Positions 41,459 through 50,763 of a stretch of DNA of 51,637 bases are shown here, piece by piece. The stretch's first letter is position 1. Each line of letters opens with the position of its first letter. Made by a program: the position numbers and the translations under genes. This stretch comes from Acidobacteriota bacterium. Lineage in GTDB: Bacteria > Acidobacteriota > Aminicenantia > Aminicenantales > Saccharicenantaceae. The DNA lies in NCBI GenBank assembly GCA_028749205.1, contig JAQULR010000007.1, positions 21,377-73,013 on the forward strand. Direction: 5' to 3'. The notes beneath the pieces were generated by a model. It worked only from the letters and a program-made list of their open reading frames with translations, was not told the DNA's origin and made no database searches.

Positions 41459-43552
41459 ATGAGAAAGAAATGGTTTTATCTGTTGCTGGTCTTGGTTTTT
41501 AGTTTGAGTCTGGCCCCAGGGCAGTCTTTCACCCAATCTACTATCAAGTCGAAATCTACCAAGGAGCAAATCAAAGCTCTCCCAGAGAAATACCGCAAGT
41601 GGCTGGAAGAGGAAGTTGTGTATATTATTTCCGACAGAGAACGGGAGGTTTTCCTGAGTCTGGAGAATGACCGCCAGCGGGAGATCTTTATTGAGGCTTT
41701 CTGGAAGCAGAGAGATCCCAATCCCAACACTCCAGAGAATGAATTCAAAGAAGAACATTACAGGAGATTAAAGTATGCTAACCAGTATTTTGGAAAAGAA
41801 TCGCCTGGCGCGGGCTGGCGTTCTGATATGGGTAAGATCTATATTATGCTTGGAGAGCCAAAACAAATAGATAGATATGAAAACCTTTACGATCTTTATC
41901 CCACTATTATCTGGTTTTATCAAGGGATGGCTGAATATGGCTTGCCAAATGCCTTTTCTGTGGTTTTTTATAAACCCGATGGGGCTGGAGAATATAAGCT
42001 TTATTCTCCGATAAAAGATGGTCCAATGAGACTGATGCCCCATTATAGTGGGGATTCGACTGATTACGCCCAAGCCTATCAATCCCTAATTAAAATTGAA
42101 CCAACCGTAGCCAATATCTCTTTAACTCTGATTGAGGGCGAACCTCTTTTTGAGATGAGGCCTTCGATAACTTCAGATATCCTGCTCAATCAGAGCATTC
42201 CCAAGGCTCCTACCTATAAAGTCCAGAGCACTTATGCCGAAAAGCTGTTTAAGTATAAAGATATAATTGAGGTGGAATACACGGCCAATTATATAAATTC
42301 AGATGCCCTGGTTAGTGTCTATCAATCACCAGCCGGGGTTTATTATGTTCATTATTTAATAGAACCGGAAAAGCTTTCTCTCGAAAAGAATTATGGCAAT
42401 TACCAAACCACCGTGGTCATTAATGGCATAGTTACAGATCTGGACAACCAGCAGATTTATCAGTTTGACCGCCGGATACCCTTGAACCTCAGGGAAGACC
42501 AGGTAAAAATGATCCAAGACCGGTATATGAGTTTCCAGGATGTTTTCCCTCTGGTGCCAGGTCAATACAGACTAAATATTCTTTTTAAGAACTTTATCTC
42601 GAAAGAATTTACCTCATTTGAGACTACTTTGAATATTCCGGAGCAGACCTTGCAGATGAGTCCACTGATTTTAGCCAACCGGCTTATCCGTAACTCCCAG
42701 TACCGGGGATTAAATAAAGCTTTTCTCCTGAATGATCTTCAGTTTTTTCCATCACCTCGGAATGATTTTGTTCAGGGAGACAAGCTCTATGTCTTTTTCC
42801 AAATCTGGAGCTTAACTCCGGAGCTAAAAGAAAAAGGCCTTTTGACCTATGAAGTAGTCCGCGAAAATGGAGAGGTGGTTAAATCTCTCAGCAAAAGACC
42901 AGCTGAATACCCCCAACAAAATCTTTTCTTTGAAGAATTTTCTTTGGAAGGATGGCTGCCAGCTAACTATTCGCTTAAGGTCAGCTTAAAAGATGACAGT
43001 GGCCAGGTCGTCTTAAGCCAGAAAAGCAATTTCTTTGTTAGTCATTTAAGTTCTATTTCCCGGCCTTGGGTTATGACTCAACCTATTGAGGGAGATTCCT
43101 CAGCCGCTGTCCAGCATGCTCTGGGAATTCAATACTGGAACAAAAAAGAAACTAATAGAGCCAGAAAATATCTGGAAGCAGCTTACCGTAAAGAGCCAAC
43201 TAATGCCCTCTATGGCCTTGATTATTGCCGACTACTTTATTCTGAAAAAAGATATCAAGAAGTTCTGACTGTAGCTTCACCCTTTGTTAACCAGGGAGAA
43301 AACGACTTTCTGGAAATTATTGGTCAGTCCTATCAAGCTTTGCAGCAATATGAAAAGGCTATTAATTATTATCAGCAATATCTCAGTTATTTCGGAACTA
43401 ATATCAGTGTTTTAAATGCCATCGGAGAATGCCATTACCAATTAGGTAACTATGGCGAGGCTCTTTATGCCTGGGAAAGGTCCTTACAGCTGGAACCAAA
43501 TCAGGAAAAAATAGCTAAGAGAGTAAAAGACCTTAAAGAAAAGCAAAAATAA
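41459..43552 (+). CDS. Exported GWxTD-domain protein with C-terminal TPRs
   Basis: This 697-residue exported protein has a signal peptide (MRKKWFYLLLVLVFSLSLA). Next comes a region common to GWxTD proteins (YRKWLEEEVVYIISDREREVFLSLENDRQREIFIEAFWKQRDPNPNTPENEF), whose signature appears as GWRSDMGKIYIMLGEP (variant with Ser for Thr). A beta-rich middle follows and then C-terminal TPRs (about 560-697). I use ATG 41459 rather than GTG 41453 because GGAG is properly spaced only for the former. The function of this family is not established; it is typical of Aminicenantes/Acidobacteriota-like genomes. The fragment at 1-227 is a close relative of its C-terminus. Confidence 0.87.
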   Translation: MRKKWFYLLLVLVFSLSLAPGQSFTQSTIKSKSTKEQIKALPEKYRKWLEEEVVYIISDREREVFLSLENDRQREIFIEAFWKQRDPNPNTPENEFKEEHYRRLKYANQYFGKESPGAGWRSDMGKIYIMLGEPKQIDRYENLYDLYPTIIWFYQGMAEYGLPNAFSVVFYKPDGAGEYKLYSPIKDGPMRLMPHYSGDSTDYAQAYQSLIKIEPTVANISLTLIEGEPLFEMRPSITSDILLNQSIPKAPTYKVQSTYAEKLFKYKDIIEVEYTANYINSDALVSVYQSPAGVYYVHYLIEPEKLSLEKNYGNYQTTVVINGIVTDLDNQQIYQFDRRIPLNLREDQVKMIQDRYMSFQDVFPLVPGQYRLNILFKNFISKEFTSFETTLNIPEQTLQMSPLILANRLIRNSQYRGLNKAFLLNDLQFFPSPRNDFVQGDKLYVFFQIWSLTPELKEKGLLTYEVVRENGEVVKSLSKRPAEYPQQNLFFEEFSLEGWLPANYSLKVSLKDDSGQVVLSQKSNFFVSHLSSISRPWVMTQPIEGDSSAAVQHALGIQYWNKKETNRARKYLEAAYRKEPTNALYGLDYCRLLYSEKRYQEVLTVASPFVNQGENDFLEIIGQSYQALQQYEKAINYYQQYLSYFGTNISVLNAIGECHYQLGNYGEALYAWERSLQLEPNQEKIAKRVKDLKEKQK

Positions 43553-43575
43553 TATCTGAAAATATTTTTCAGATA
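43553..43575 (+). repeat. 10-bp perfect intercistronic hairpin
   Basis: TATCTGAAAA and TTTTCAGATA around a 3-nt loop begin directly after the GWxTD stop codon, in a spacer of only 49 bp before the next start. There is no separate T run, so it may be an mRNA 3' end stabiliser or weak attenuator rather than a terminator. Confidence 0.55.
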
Positions 43576-43601
43576 AAATGTAATAGAGAATGGAGGAGCT
43601 A

Positions 43602-44585
43602 ATGAATAAAATGAATAAAAGGATTATTCAACTTTGGCTCGGCCTGACCATAATAATTTTTCTGGTTAATACTTCAGCTTGGGCCCAGGCCGGGAGAGGA
43701 GTTGGACGGCTGGGGGGAGTGGTTCTTAACGAAAATGATGAACCCATTGCTGGAGCTAAAGTAGTCTTAACTTACATCCAGGATGCGGGTGGTGGTTTGC
43801 AACTTGAGGCAACCGCCGACAAAAAAGGCGAATGGTCTTTTATCGGACTTGGCTCCGGGCAATGGAATCTGGTGGTCACCGCAGAAGGTTATGAACCTCT
43901 TTCTAAGGAAGTAACGGTCAGCCAGTTGGAAAGAAACCCTAAGGTTACTGTCAATCTTAAAAAGCTCAGAGGTGGTGTCTCTGTAATTCAGGATGACTCT
44001 TCTTTTGAGCTTTTGGACCAGGGCAATGAGTTTTTTAAGGAAGGCAAATATGACACGGCCTTGACTATGTATCAAGAATTTTATGAGAAGAACCCTTCGG
44101 CCTATCAAATCCTACTGAACATAGGGGACTGCTACCGGGAAAAGGGAGAAATAGATAAAGCCATGGAGAACTACAACCAGGTTCTGGAACTGGCCGAAAA
44201 AGATCAGGCTATGGGTACGACCATGAAAGCCAAGACCCTGGCGGCTATTGGATTGATTTACTTGAAACAAGATAATTTGGAAGAAGCTACGAAATATTTC
44301 AAGCAGTCAGTAGATACTGCCCCGGAGGATGAAGTGGTAGCCTTTAACGTTGGGGAAGTCTATTTCACTAACCAGAGATTGGATGAAGCCCAGAAATATT
44401 TTGAGCTGTCTTCAAAAATAAAGCCCGCTTGGCCAGAGCCTTATCTTAAACTTGGTTATGTTATGTTGAATAAAAATGATTTTCCTAAAGCCATTGAATA
44501 TTTTGAGAAATTCTTAGAAGTCGAACCTCCGGATTCTCCCAGAGTAGCTATGGTTCAGCAGATATTACAGACAATAAAAAAATAG
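43602..44585 (+). CDS. Exported TPR protein with carboxypeptidase-regulatory-like domain
   Basis: This 327-residue protein has a signal peptide (IIQLWLGLTIIIFLVNTSAWAQ). A carboxypeptidase-regulatory-like Ig domain follows (about 35-115: GVVLNENDEPIAGAKVVL, GEWSFIGLGSGQWNLVVTAEGYEPL). At least four TPR units make up the rest (GNEFFKEGKYDTALTMYQEF, GDCYREKGEIDKAMENY, GLIYLKQDNLEEATKYFKQS, GEVYFTNQRLDEAQKYFELS). It starts at ATG 43602 behind GGAGGAG; the earlier ATG 43590 overlaps that SD. It is adjacent to the GWxTD gene and probably co-transcribed, suggesting a periplasmic scaffold pair. Confidence 0.88.
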   Translation: MNKMNKRIIQLWLGLTIIIFLVNTSAWAQAGRGVGRLGGVVLNENDEPIAGAKVVLTYIQDAGGGLQLEATADKKGEWSFIGLGSGQWNLVVTAEGYEPLSKEVTVSQLERNPKVTVNLKKLRGGVSVIQDDSSFELLDQGNEFFKEGKYDTALTMYQEFYEKNPSAYQILLNIGDCYREKGEIDKAMENYNQVLELAEKDQAMGTTMKAKTLAAIGLIYLKQDNLEEATKYFKQSVDTAPEDEVVAFNVGEVYFTNQRLDEAQKYFELSSKIKPAWPEPYLKLGYVMLNKNDFPKAIEYFEKFLEVEPPDSPRVAMVQQILQTIKK

Positions 44586-44750
44586 ATAGATAAAATTTGA
44601 CTGACAAAAGAAAGAAATTAGAAAGGTAAAATGAGCGAGGAGTTTAAGCGTTTTTCTTGTCACTCAATGGAGGTATCTGATTAATTTGGATGGGAATTAA
44701 ATTAACAGGAAAATTCTAAAATTAAGTATAGATATATTTAGGCTGATTTT

Positions 44751-47012
44751 ATGAGCAATAGGAAAAAAAAGAAAAGGCGGCTACCTGCAGCTAATCAAAA
44801 AAGAAAAAATACCTTAAAAAAAAATCAGTTATCAATTAACAGTGAAGGAATAACCCGACAGGATGCTCGGAAGTCAGCCAGGGGAAGGAAGCCTAATTTA
44901 TTTATATTCATTGGGTTAGCCATAATCGTTGCCCTGGTTACGGTCTGGTTTTTTTTAAGAGATAAAGCAGTGGGGTTTAACCCGGATGGTGTGTTTTCCG
45001 CCAATATATTGCTAATCACCCTCGATACGACTAGAGCTGACCATCTGGGTTGTTATGGTTATAAGGATGCCAGGACACCAAACCTGGATAAGCTGGCAGC
45101 TGAAGGAGTTCGATTTGCCAATGTTTACTGCCCGGCCCCGCTAACCCTACCGTCCCATGTAACAATTTTGACTGGCCTGGAACCCTTCCAGCACGGGGTT
45201 AGAAATAATGGGCATTATCTATCTTCCGAAGTTAAAACCCTGACCGAGAGATTGAAAGATAGGGGCTATAAGACTGCGGCCTTTGTGTCCGCCTTTTCAG
45301 TGGATTCAAGATTTGGTCTTGATCGTGGTTTTGAGGTTTATGATGATACCTTTGCTATCAACCTGCCTTTTAAGACTACGAACTCTGAAAGGCGGGCTGA
45401 AGATACCTTTACCCGTTTTAATCGCTGGTTGAATAAAAACCCTGAAGAAAAATTTTTTTGCTGGGTACATTATTATGATCCTCATCTTCCTTATGACCCA
45501 CCTGAGCCTTACCGCCAGGAATTCAGCCAGAACCCCTATGATGGCGAAATAGCTTATATGGATGTCTATGTAGGGAAAATATTAGAGGCTCTTGAAGAAA
45601 AAGATATCCTTAATAAAACGGTAATAATCATTGCTGGCGACCATGGTGAAGGACTGGGAGAAAGGGTAGAAGTCGGCCATGGAATTTTTCTTTATGAAGA
45701 AACCATCAGGGTGCCCTTAATATTCTGGGGGAAAGGAGTATTCTCCAGGCCGGCGGTCATTGAAGAAAGAGTTAGGTTAACTGATATCACTCCAACCATA
45801 ATCTCATTACTTGGATTTATGGAGGAGGATTTTGATCAGATCTCCGGACAAAGCCTCGAACCTCATTTTAGAAAGAAAAATCAGCCGGAAAGAGACGTAA
45901 TTATAGAAACATTTTATCCGCGGGAAAATTTCGCCTGGTCTGAGCTGGTCGGCCTTATTTCTGGAAAATGGAAGTTGATTCAAGCTCCTCGGCCTGAACT
46001 CTATGATCTTAAAGCTGACCCAGAGGAGAGAATTAATCTCTATCAGTACAATCAGGAAATAGCTTCAAAGCTTAAAAAGAGACTGGAAGCCATGATCCTG
46101 GATTCACCAGTGCCGGCTGTCACTGGGACTGGAACAGCGGAAGACCTGGAGAAATTGAGCTCTCTTGGTTATATCAGTTTGGCCCCGGTAGGAACTGTCT
46201 CAACTTATCCGGATCCTAAAGAGATGGTAGATCTTCTAAGGCTGATTCAACAAGCTCAAGCCCTCGAGTATCAAGAAAATTTTTCTGAGGCTGAAAAGAT
46301 TTACCAGGAAATCCTGGAAGAGACGCCAGATTCTCCAGCTAGTTATATAAATCTGGCTCTGGCTCAAGCTCAGCAAAAAAAAATGGATCTGGCCATTGAA
46401 ACCCTGAAAAAAGGGCAGGAACGCTTGCCCGACTCTGAAATTATACTGGTTAGGCTTGGGCATACCTATTTGGTTACCGGTAAATACTGGCTGGCTTTTG
46501 AAACTATGCAAAGGGTTCTGGTAGATAACCCCGAAAATGTTGATGCCCTGACTGTCTGTGCCAGCATTCTGGATGCGGCTGGAAGAAAAGAGGAAGCTAA
46601 AAACTTTCTGGAAAGAGCTCTGGCTATAGAGCCGGAAAGCAAGCACCTGAGAGCCAGCTTAGCCTCCAACCTGGCCTCCAGCGGAAGATTTGAAGAAGCC
46701 ATAGAAATCTATAAGGCTTTGATCAATGATTTCCCTGAAGACCAAAGTCTTTATCAGTATACTGGTATAGCCTACTCCTATCTTGGCGATCATGACCAGG
46801 CCATATTTTACTTAAAACAGGCTGTAGCTATTACCCCAACCCGTTCTGGGTATTTTAATCTGGCAGTAGCCTGTGAGAAAGCTAGTCAAATTAAAGAAGC
46901 AGCGCAGTATTTCAAACTTTATCTTGAAAATTCCCAGGGTGATGACCCGGAAAAAATCAATCTGGCTCAAAAAGAGCTGGAAAAACTTGAGAAGCAGCTT
47001 AGAGGAGATTAA
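44751..47012 (+). CDS. Membrane-anchored sulfatase-fold protein with TPRs, Thr at the nucleophile position
   Basis: This 753-residue protein has a very basic N-terminus (RKKKKRR) and one membrane helix (about 48-70). The alkaline-phosphatase/sulfatase fold follows: metal motif NILLITLDTTRADHLGCYG, the active-site block APLTLPSHVTILTG, and AGDHGEGLGE with GHG-type metal ligands. TPRs fill about 490-753. In true sulfatases the block is C-x-P-S-R or S-x-P-S-R with the Cys/Ser converted to formylglycine. Here the aligned residue is Thr132 and Arg is His136, so sulfatase activity is unlikely. Thr is the nucleophile in phospho-/glycerophosphotransferases such as LtaS, so phosphoester chemistry is the better guess. 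The SD is weak. Confidence 0.87.
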   Translation: MSNRKKKKRRLPAANQKRKNTLKKNQLSINSEGITRQDARKSARGRKPNLFIFIGLAIIVALVTVWFFLRDKAVGFNPDGVFSANILLITLDTTRADHLGCYGYKDARTPNLDKLAAEGVRFANVYCPAPLTLPSHVTILTGLEPFQHGVRNNGHYLSSEVKTLTERLKDRGYKTAAFVSAFSVDSRFGLDRGFEVYDDTFAINLPFKTTNSERRAEDTFTRFNRWLNKNPEEKFFCWVHYYDPHLPYDPPEPYRQEFSQNPYDGEIAYMDVYVGKILEALEEKDILNKTVIIIAGDHGEGLGERVEVGHGIFLYEETIRVPLIFWGKGVFSRPAVIEERVRLTDITPTIISLLGFMEEDFDQISGQSLEPHFRKKNQPERDVIIETFYPRENFAWSELVGLISGKWKLIQAPRPELYDLKADPEERINLYQYNQEIASKLKKRLEAMILDSPVPAVTGTGTAEDLEKLSSLGYISLAPVGTVSTYPDPKEMVDLLRLIQQAQALEYQENFSEAEKIYQEILEETPDSPASYINLALAQAQQKKMDLAIETLKKGQERLPDSEIILVRLGHTYLVTGKYWLAFETMQRVLVDNPENVDALTVCASILDAAGRKEEAKNFLERALAIEPESKHLRASLASNLASSGRFEEAIEIYKALINDFPEDQSLYQYTGIAYSYLGDHDQAIFYLKQAVAITPTRSGYFNLAVACEKASQIKEAAQYFKLYLENSQGDDPEKINLAQKELEKLEKQLRGD

Positions 47013-47021
47013 ACCTTTATT

Positions 47022-47072
47022 AAAAAAATTGCGCCGGGCTAACCGGAAGCTAAGAGCTGGGGCGATTTTTTT
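47022..47072 (+). terminator. Probable terminator after the sulfatase-fold gene
   Basis: A run of A and TTGCGCC (47022-47035) can pair imperfectly with GGGGCGA and a seven-T run (47059-47072); the loop holds an AAGCT/AGCT pair. It ends 60 bp after the stop. Confidence 0.5.
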
Positions 47073-47502
47073 ACGAAGAAAGATTTGGGACTTAGGGTAA
47101 TAATATTAAATTCTGATAAGGTTTTGCTATACGGTTCTACAAACTAAAAGGCAGAGAGGTTATCGACTTTGGCTTATAGAGGCTGAGCTAAAATCCGTTC
47201 GTCCACCCGTTTTCCGAATGTTGCCGATTTTTTTATTAATCTTAATTGAAAGCCTTAAGACATTTTCAGTTTTATAAATAAAGCAAGTTAATTAGAGCTA
47301 AAGGCAAAAAGTTTTTAGTTAAATACACAGAGACGAGGGGAAATTACAAAGAGCTTCATCTGTTTTTGTAGAGCTCGGGCTTTTTGATATGAAAAGAAAG
47401 AGCCTCATATAGGTTGATGGTATCCAGGGTGGATGGAAGGGTAGTGAAGTATAGTCTCGACGCAGTGGGCAGCTGGCAGTAGGGCCAGGGGTAGAAGAGA
47501 GA
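47073..47502. other. Intergenic region, no gene recognised
   Basis: About 430 bp between two facing transcription units hold no open frame with an SD, no tRNA and no repeat that I could match elsewhere in the window. Confidence 0.5.
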
Positions 47503-47543
47503 TAAAAAAAAGCCCGTCTCTGCCTTTCGGCAGGGACGGGCTT
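47503..47543 (-). terminator. Rho-independent terminator of the large TonB receptor gene
   Basis: On the minus strand a 15-bp stem (47543-47529 with 47524-47510; one G-U pair) closes on a GAAA tetraloop and is followed by eight T (A run at 47503-47510). It starts 25 bp after the receptor stop. It is the strongest terminator in the window. Confidence 0.95.
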
Positions 47544-47567
47544 GAATGTCGCAAGTTCTATTTCAGC

Positions 47568-50500
47568 TTAGAAAGTGAACCTGAATCCCAATCTCATCGA
47601 CCAGGATCCATTCCTAGAAGACCACCACATGAAGGCAGGATGCGGGGTGTGTGCTTGAATTCTTTCATCAAGGCTTTCTTCTAAAGACCCATTCAGGAAC
47701 TCCCAATCGTCAGCCCACATGTTAGTTCTGTTCAGGGTGGTTACTTTACCATTGATGTGTTTGCTGTTAGTAACGTTGTTGATCTGGAGGTTAACAGCCG
47801 CGGTATATTTTCCTCCAAACCGCAGGCGGTATTCAAGAAAGAGATCGGCCCAGGCACCCCACGGCAGGCGACCAAGGTCTCCATATCCGTAAGGATACAT
47901 ATAGGTATTGTTGATGTTCAACCAGCTACTGAGCGGATAGCCACTTCTGGCATAGGCAGTGATACCAACTGTAAGACCAAAGGGGAAGACATAAGAGCCA
48001 TAGGCCTTGATATAGTGAGTTCTGTCCTGAGGCAATGGTCCATCAAGGAGATCGCCATCAATCTCATACTGCATGAACCAGTAATCCCAGTATCTTTCAA
48101 CGTTCGGGGAGTTACGGCCATCTTCATCAGGAGAGCTCAAGCCACCGTAATTACCCTCGACCCGGCTCAAAGTATAGTTAATGCCACCCTGCCAGTTATT
48201 GCTGAATCTTTTTTCCAGGGAGATATCCATACCGTAGTAATCTCTCTTGGCTCTTGGTTCTGGCCAGTAAGAATATTCAATTTCAGTTATAGGATCAATT
48301 ACTGTGTCGGCAAACTTTCCACCCTGAGATTCAGGCCGCGACCAGCCATAACCAGGGTTGGTAATGTAGTAAACCTCGGAAGCAATTCCGGTCTCGGGGT
48401 CTTTTACATAGACACCAACGTCTTCAATGGTTCTGATCAGGTGTTTGTTAACGAAACGGACAGACAGCGAAAGGGTTTCCATCAGTTTCTTTTCAGCACC
48501 AAAAGAAATTTCTCTCTGAGAAACAGGCTTCAGGTCTGGGTCAACGGTATCGAAAGAAACTTCACGATAGTTGATACTTCCGGCATAGGTATTGCCATTT
48601 TGTTGGCTGTCGAAATCATCAAGTTCACCGCTGGCAGCAATCTTGGTCCAGTCGGGATCCTGTAGAGCATAGTAGTCACTTACCCACTTAAAGCCGCCAA
48701 AAGCACCTTCAGCCATATAAAGCTTCATAACGTCATAGTAAATTCCAAAGCTGGCAAAAAGCTTTAAGCTGGAATCTCCAAAAACATCATAAACCAGACC
48801 GGCTCGAGGAGCGATTTTATCCTTGAATTTGAAGTGAATCGGTTTGACATCAGCCAATTCTGGCTCAGTGGCAAAGGAGGGAACGTATTCGTCTTCAGTT
48901 CTGACTCCGAAGTTAATGGTCAGTTTATTCTTGATTGTCCAGGAGTCCTGGATATAAAGGGCCCAGTTATTGGAGTTGATATTCCAAAAATAACCATAAG
49001 GGGAAGTGAAGGAGCTTCTAACCATATAGTAGCCATACTCTCCATAAAATTCGCTTTCTGGATCAGCATCCACACCAACTGGGAATCCAAGACCGGTATG
49101 AGTCCGCCCGAAATACAGGTTAACCAAGGGATGAGGAATGGTCTGATCAACGTCTTCATGGAGTCTGATAAACTGGAGTCCGGCTTTGAAAGCATGTTCA
49201 CCCGCCAGATGGGCATAGTAAGTCACGTCAAAATTTGTGCTCAGCTTATCATATAGTCTCTGGCGGTATCTCCAGGCGGTAGTGTAATTAGACCAGCCGC
49301 TATAATGCAATAGATCTGGATTCGCTATATAAAACTCGTTGTCATCATATCCAGCATTTATGTTACCGACTGAAAAATAATACATGCTGTGATCGGGCGC
49401 CGAAACCCCGGGATTGGTCTGGTTTTGCCTGTGAAAACCGCCCCTCAAGCTAAGGAGCAAGTTATTAGTGGGTGAATAGTCAACAGTAAAGGCGGCTGTC
49501 CAGTTCGGGTAATGATAACCATATTTGTAATATTCTGAAGCAGGGTTACTGGTACCATTAACGGATGGGATATCGCCTCTGTATTTGTAGAAATTGTTGA
49601 CATAACTAGCAGAAATTCTCAAGCCGGTCAATGGAGCCGCAGTGAGTTTTATAGAAGCATTGTAGTACTGATTCTTTTGCACAAAATGATACCAGGGACC
49701 TTGTCTCTGGTTGAAATCTCTAAGAGCGGTGGTCTGAATATAAATGGGGTTGAAAGAACCGAAGAACCATAATCTGTCTTTGAGGATGTATCCGCCGAGG
49801 CTAAAGGCACCCTCTAATCTGTAATAGTTATCTCTTTTCTTGCCTCCGTCAAAATACAGGTCGTCATCATTAACATATTCATATTCATTGTAAACATAAG
49901 GGTTCTGTCTAAGATAATCTCTTTTCTTTCCCTGCATCCATAGTTTGTTGTTATTATAAAACCCAATGATATCGCCATGGAAAGTATTACCGCCGGAACG
50001 GGTGATGACATTAACCACACCGCCCATCGAGCCACCGAATTCAGCATTGTAACCAGAAGCCACAACCTTAACTTCATCTACCAGTTCTAGAACAACATTC
50101 TGTCCCCTGGTCCCGATATGGATATTAGTGACATCGGCACCGTCTATGTACCACATATTTTCAGTTCCAGTAGCTCCATCAACAGACATACCGCCGGTTA
50201 TCGATTCATTCCGAACGCCTGGCATAGTTGAGATTAAGGTATCGAAGGTACGCCCACGAGGTAAGGATAAGAAGGTTTCTTTGGTCATGACCTGACCTTT
50301 GACCGTGCTCTTAACGTCAACCAGGGGAGCTTCTCCGACAACAGTTACGGCTTCCTCAATAGCAGCCGGTTCCATGGTGACATTAATCACCAGGGTTTGA
50401 GATAACTGGAGGACGATATCCTTCCTGATCAAAGTCTTGAAACCTGGCAGGCTGAAAGTTATTTCATAAGTACCGGAAGGAAGAGCCATTAAGCGGTAAG

Positions 50501-50699
50501 TACCAGTAGCATCGGTAACCGTAGCGGCTTTTCCGACCAGCTTGGGGCTGGTGGCTTCAACTGTAACACCAGGAAGAGGATTACCCTGGTCATCAACGAC
50601 CTTCCCAGTAATTCTTCCTTCTGGCATAATTTGAGCAAAAGCAGTGCCACCAGCGATAAGAACAAATATCATCGCCAATAAAACTAATTTGTTTTTCAT
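47568..50699 (-). CDS. TonB-dependent receptor, Oar-like
   Basis: This outer-membrane receptor of about 1043 residues has a signal peptide (MKNKLVLLAMIFVLIAGG, ending AFAQ). A carboxypeptidase-regulatory-like domain follows (GRITGKVVDDQGNPLPGVTV, LPSGTYEITFSLPGFKTLIR). The plug (WYIDGADVTNIHIG, VDEVKVVASGYNAEFGG, MGGVVNVITRSGGNTFHG) precedes a barrel ending WSMRLGFRFTF with the terminal Phe. It is related to the receptor at 18044 but diverged. The start is ATG 50699 or ATG 50708 (three codons earlier); SD AAAGGAG (50718-50712) is somewhat far from the first and very close to the second. The longer frame to 50765 lies across a hairpin and is unlikely. SD and start lie in a stem-loop (50696-50724), suggesting translational control. 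No SusD is adjacent; the substrate is unknown. Confidence 0.9.
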   Translation of the reverse strand: MKNKLVLLAMIFVLIAGGTAFAQIMPEGRITGKVVDDQGNPLPGVTVEATSPKLVGKAATVTDATGTYRLMALPSGTYEITFSLPGFKTLIRKDIVLQLSQTLVINVTMEPAAIEEAVTVVGEAPLVDVKSTVKGQVMTKETFLSLPRGRTFDTLISTMPGVRNESITGGMSVDGATGTENMWYIDGADVTNIHIGTRGQNVVLELVDEVKVVASGYNAEFGGSMGGVVNVITRSGGNTFHGDIIGFYNNNKLWMQGKKRDYLRQNPYVYNEYEYVNDDDLYFDGGKKRDNYYRLEGAFSLGGYILKDRLWFFGSFNPIYIQTTALRDFNQRQGPWYHFVQKNQYYNASIKLTAAPLTGLRISASYVNNFYKYRGDIPSVNGTSNPASEYYKYGYHYPNWTAAFTVDYSPTNNLLLSLRGGFHRQNQTNPGVSAPDHSMYYFSVGNINAGYDDNEFYIANPDLLHYSGWSNYTTAWRYRQRLYDKLSTNFDVTYYAHLAGEHAFKAGLQFIRLHEDVDQTIPHPLVNLYFGRTHTGLGFPVGVDADPESEFYGEYGYYMVRSSFTSPYGYFWNINSNNWALYIQDSWTIKNKLTINFGVRTEDEYVPSFATEPELADVKPIHFKFKDKIAPRAGLVYDVFGDSSLKLFASFGIYYDVMKLYMAEGAFGGFKWVSDYYALQDPDWTKIAASGELDDFDSQQNGNTYAGSINYREVSFDTVDPDLKPVSQREISFGAEKKLMETLSLSVRFVNKHLIRTIEDVGVYVKDPETGIASEVYYITNPGYGWSRPESQGGKFADTVIDPITEIEYSYWPEPRAKRDYYGMDISLEKRFSNNWQGGINYTLSRVEGNYGGLSSPDEDGRNSPNVERYWDYWFMQYEIDGDLLDGPLPQDRTHYIKAYGSYVFPFGLTVGITAYARSGYPLSSWLNINNTYMYPYGYGDLGRLPWGAWADLFLEYRLRFGGKYTAAVNLQINNVTNSKHINGKVTTLNRTNMWADDWEFLNGSLEESLDERIQAHTPHPAFMWWSSRNGSWSMRLGFRFTF

Positions 50700-50724
50700 T
50701 CGAATCATTTCTCCTTTCGAATGA
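50696..50724 (-). promoter_or_regulatory. Stem-loop enclosing the SD and start codons of the TonB receptor
   Basis: TCATTCGAA and TTCGAATGA are a perfect 9-bp inverted repeat around an 11-nt loop. On the minus-strand mRNA the loop carries AGGAG and the first ATG (50708); the second ATG (50699) lies in the 3' arm. The structure could limit ribosome access or be a protein site. Confidence 0.6.
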
Positions 50725-50741
50725 TTAATTCCCTTCACCCA

Positions 50742-50763
50742 GGGATGGTTATTTAACCATCCC
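50742..50763 (-). repeat. 10-bp hairpin in the TonB receptor leader
   Basis: GGGATGGTTA and TAACCATCCC are perfect complements separated by two bases (effective loop of four). It lies 17 bp upstream of the SD stem-loop on the minus strand and has no T run, so it is not a simple terminator. Confidence 0.6.

Noticed and set aside
44631-44684. 17-codon frame with AAAGG upstream, before the sulfatase-fold gene
   Set aside because: No homology, no structure and no conservation data; not enough to call a small protein.
47757-48665. 302-codon plus-strand frame
   Set aside because: It lies entirely antisense within the TonB receptor barrel; it has no SD, and its composition fits an opposite-strand shadow.
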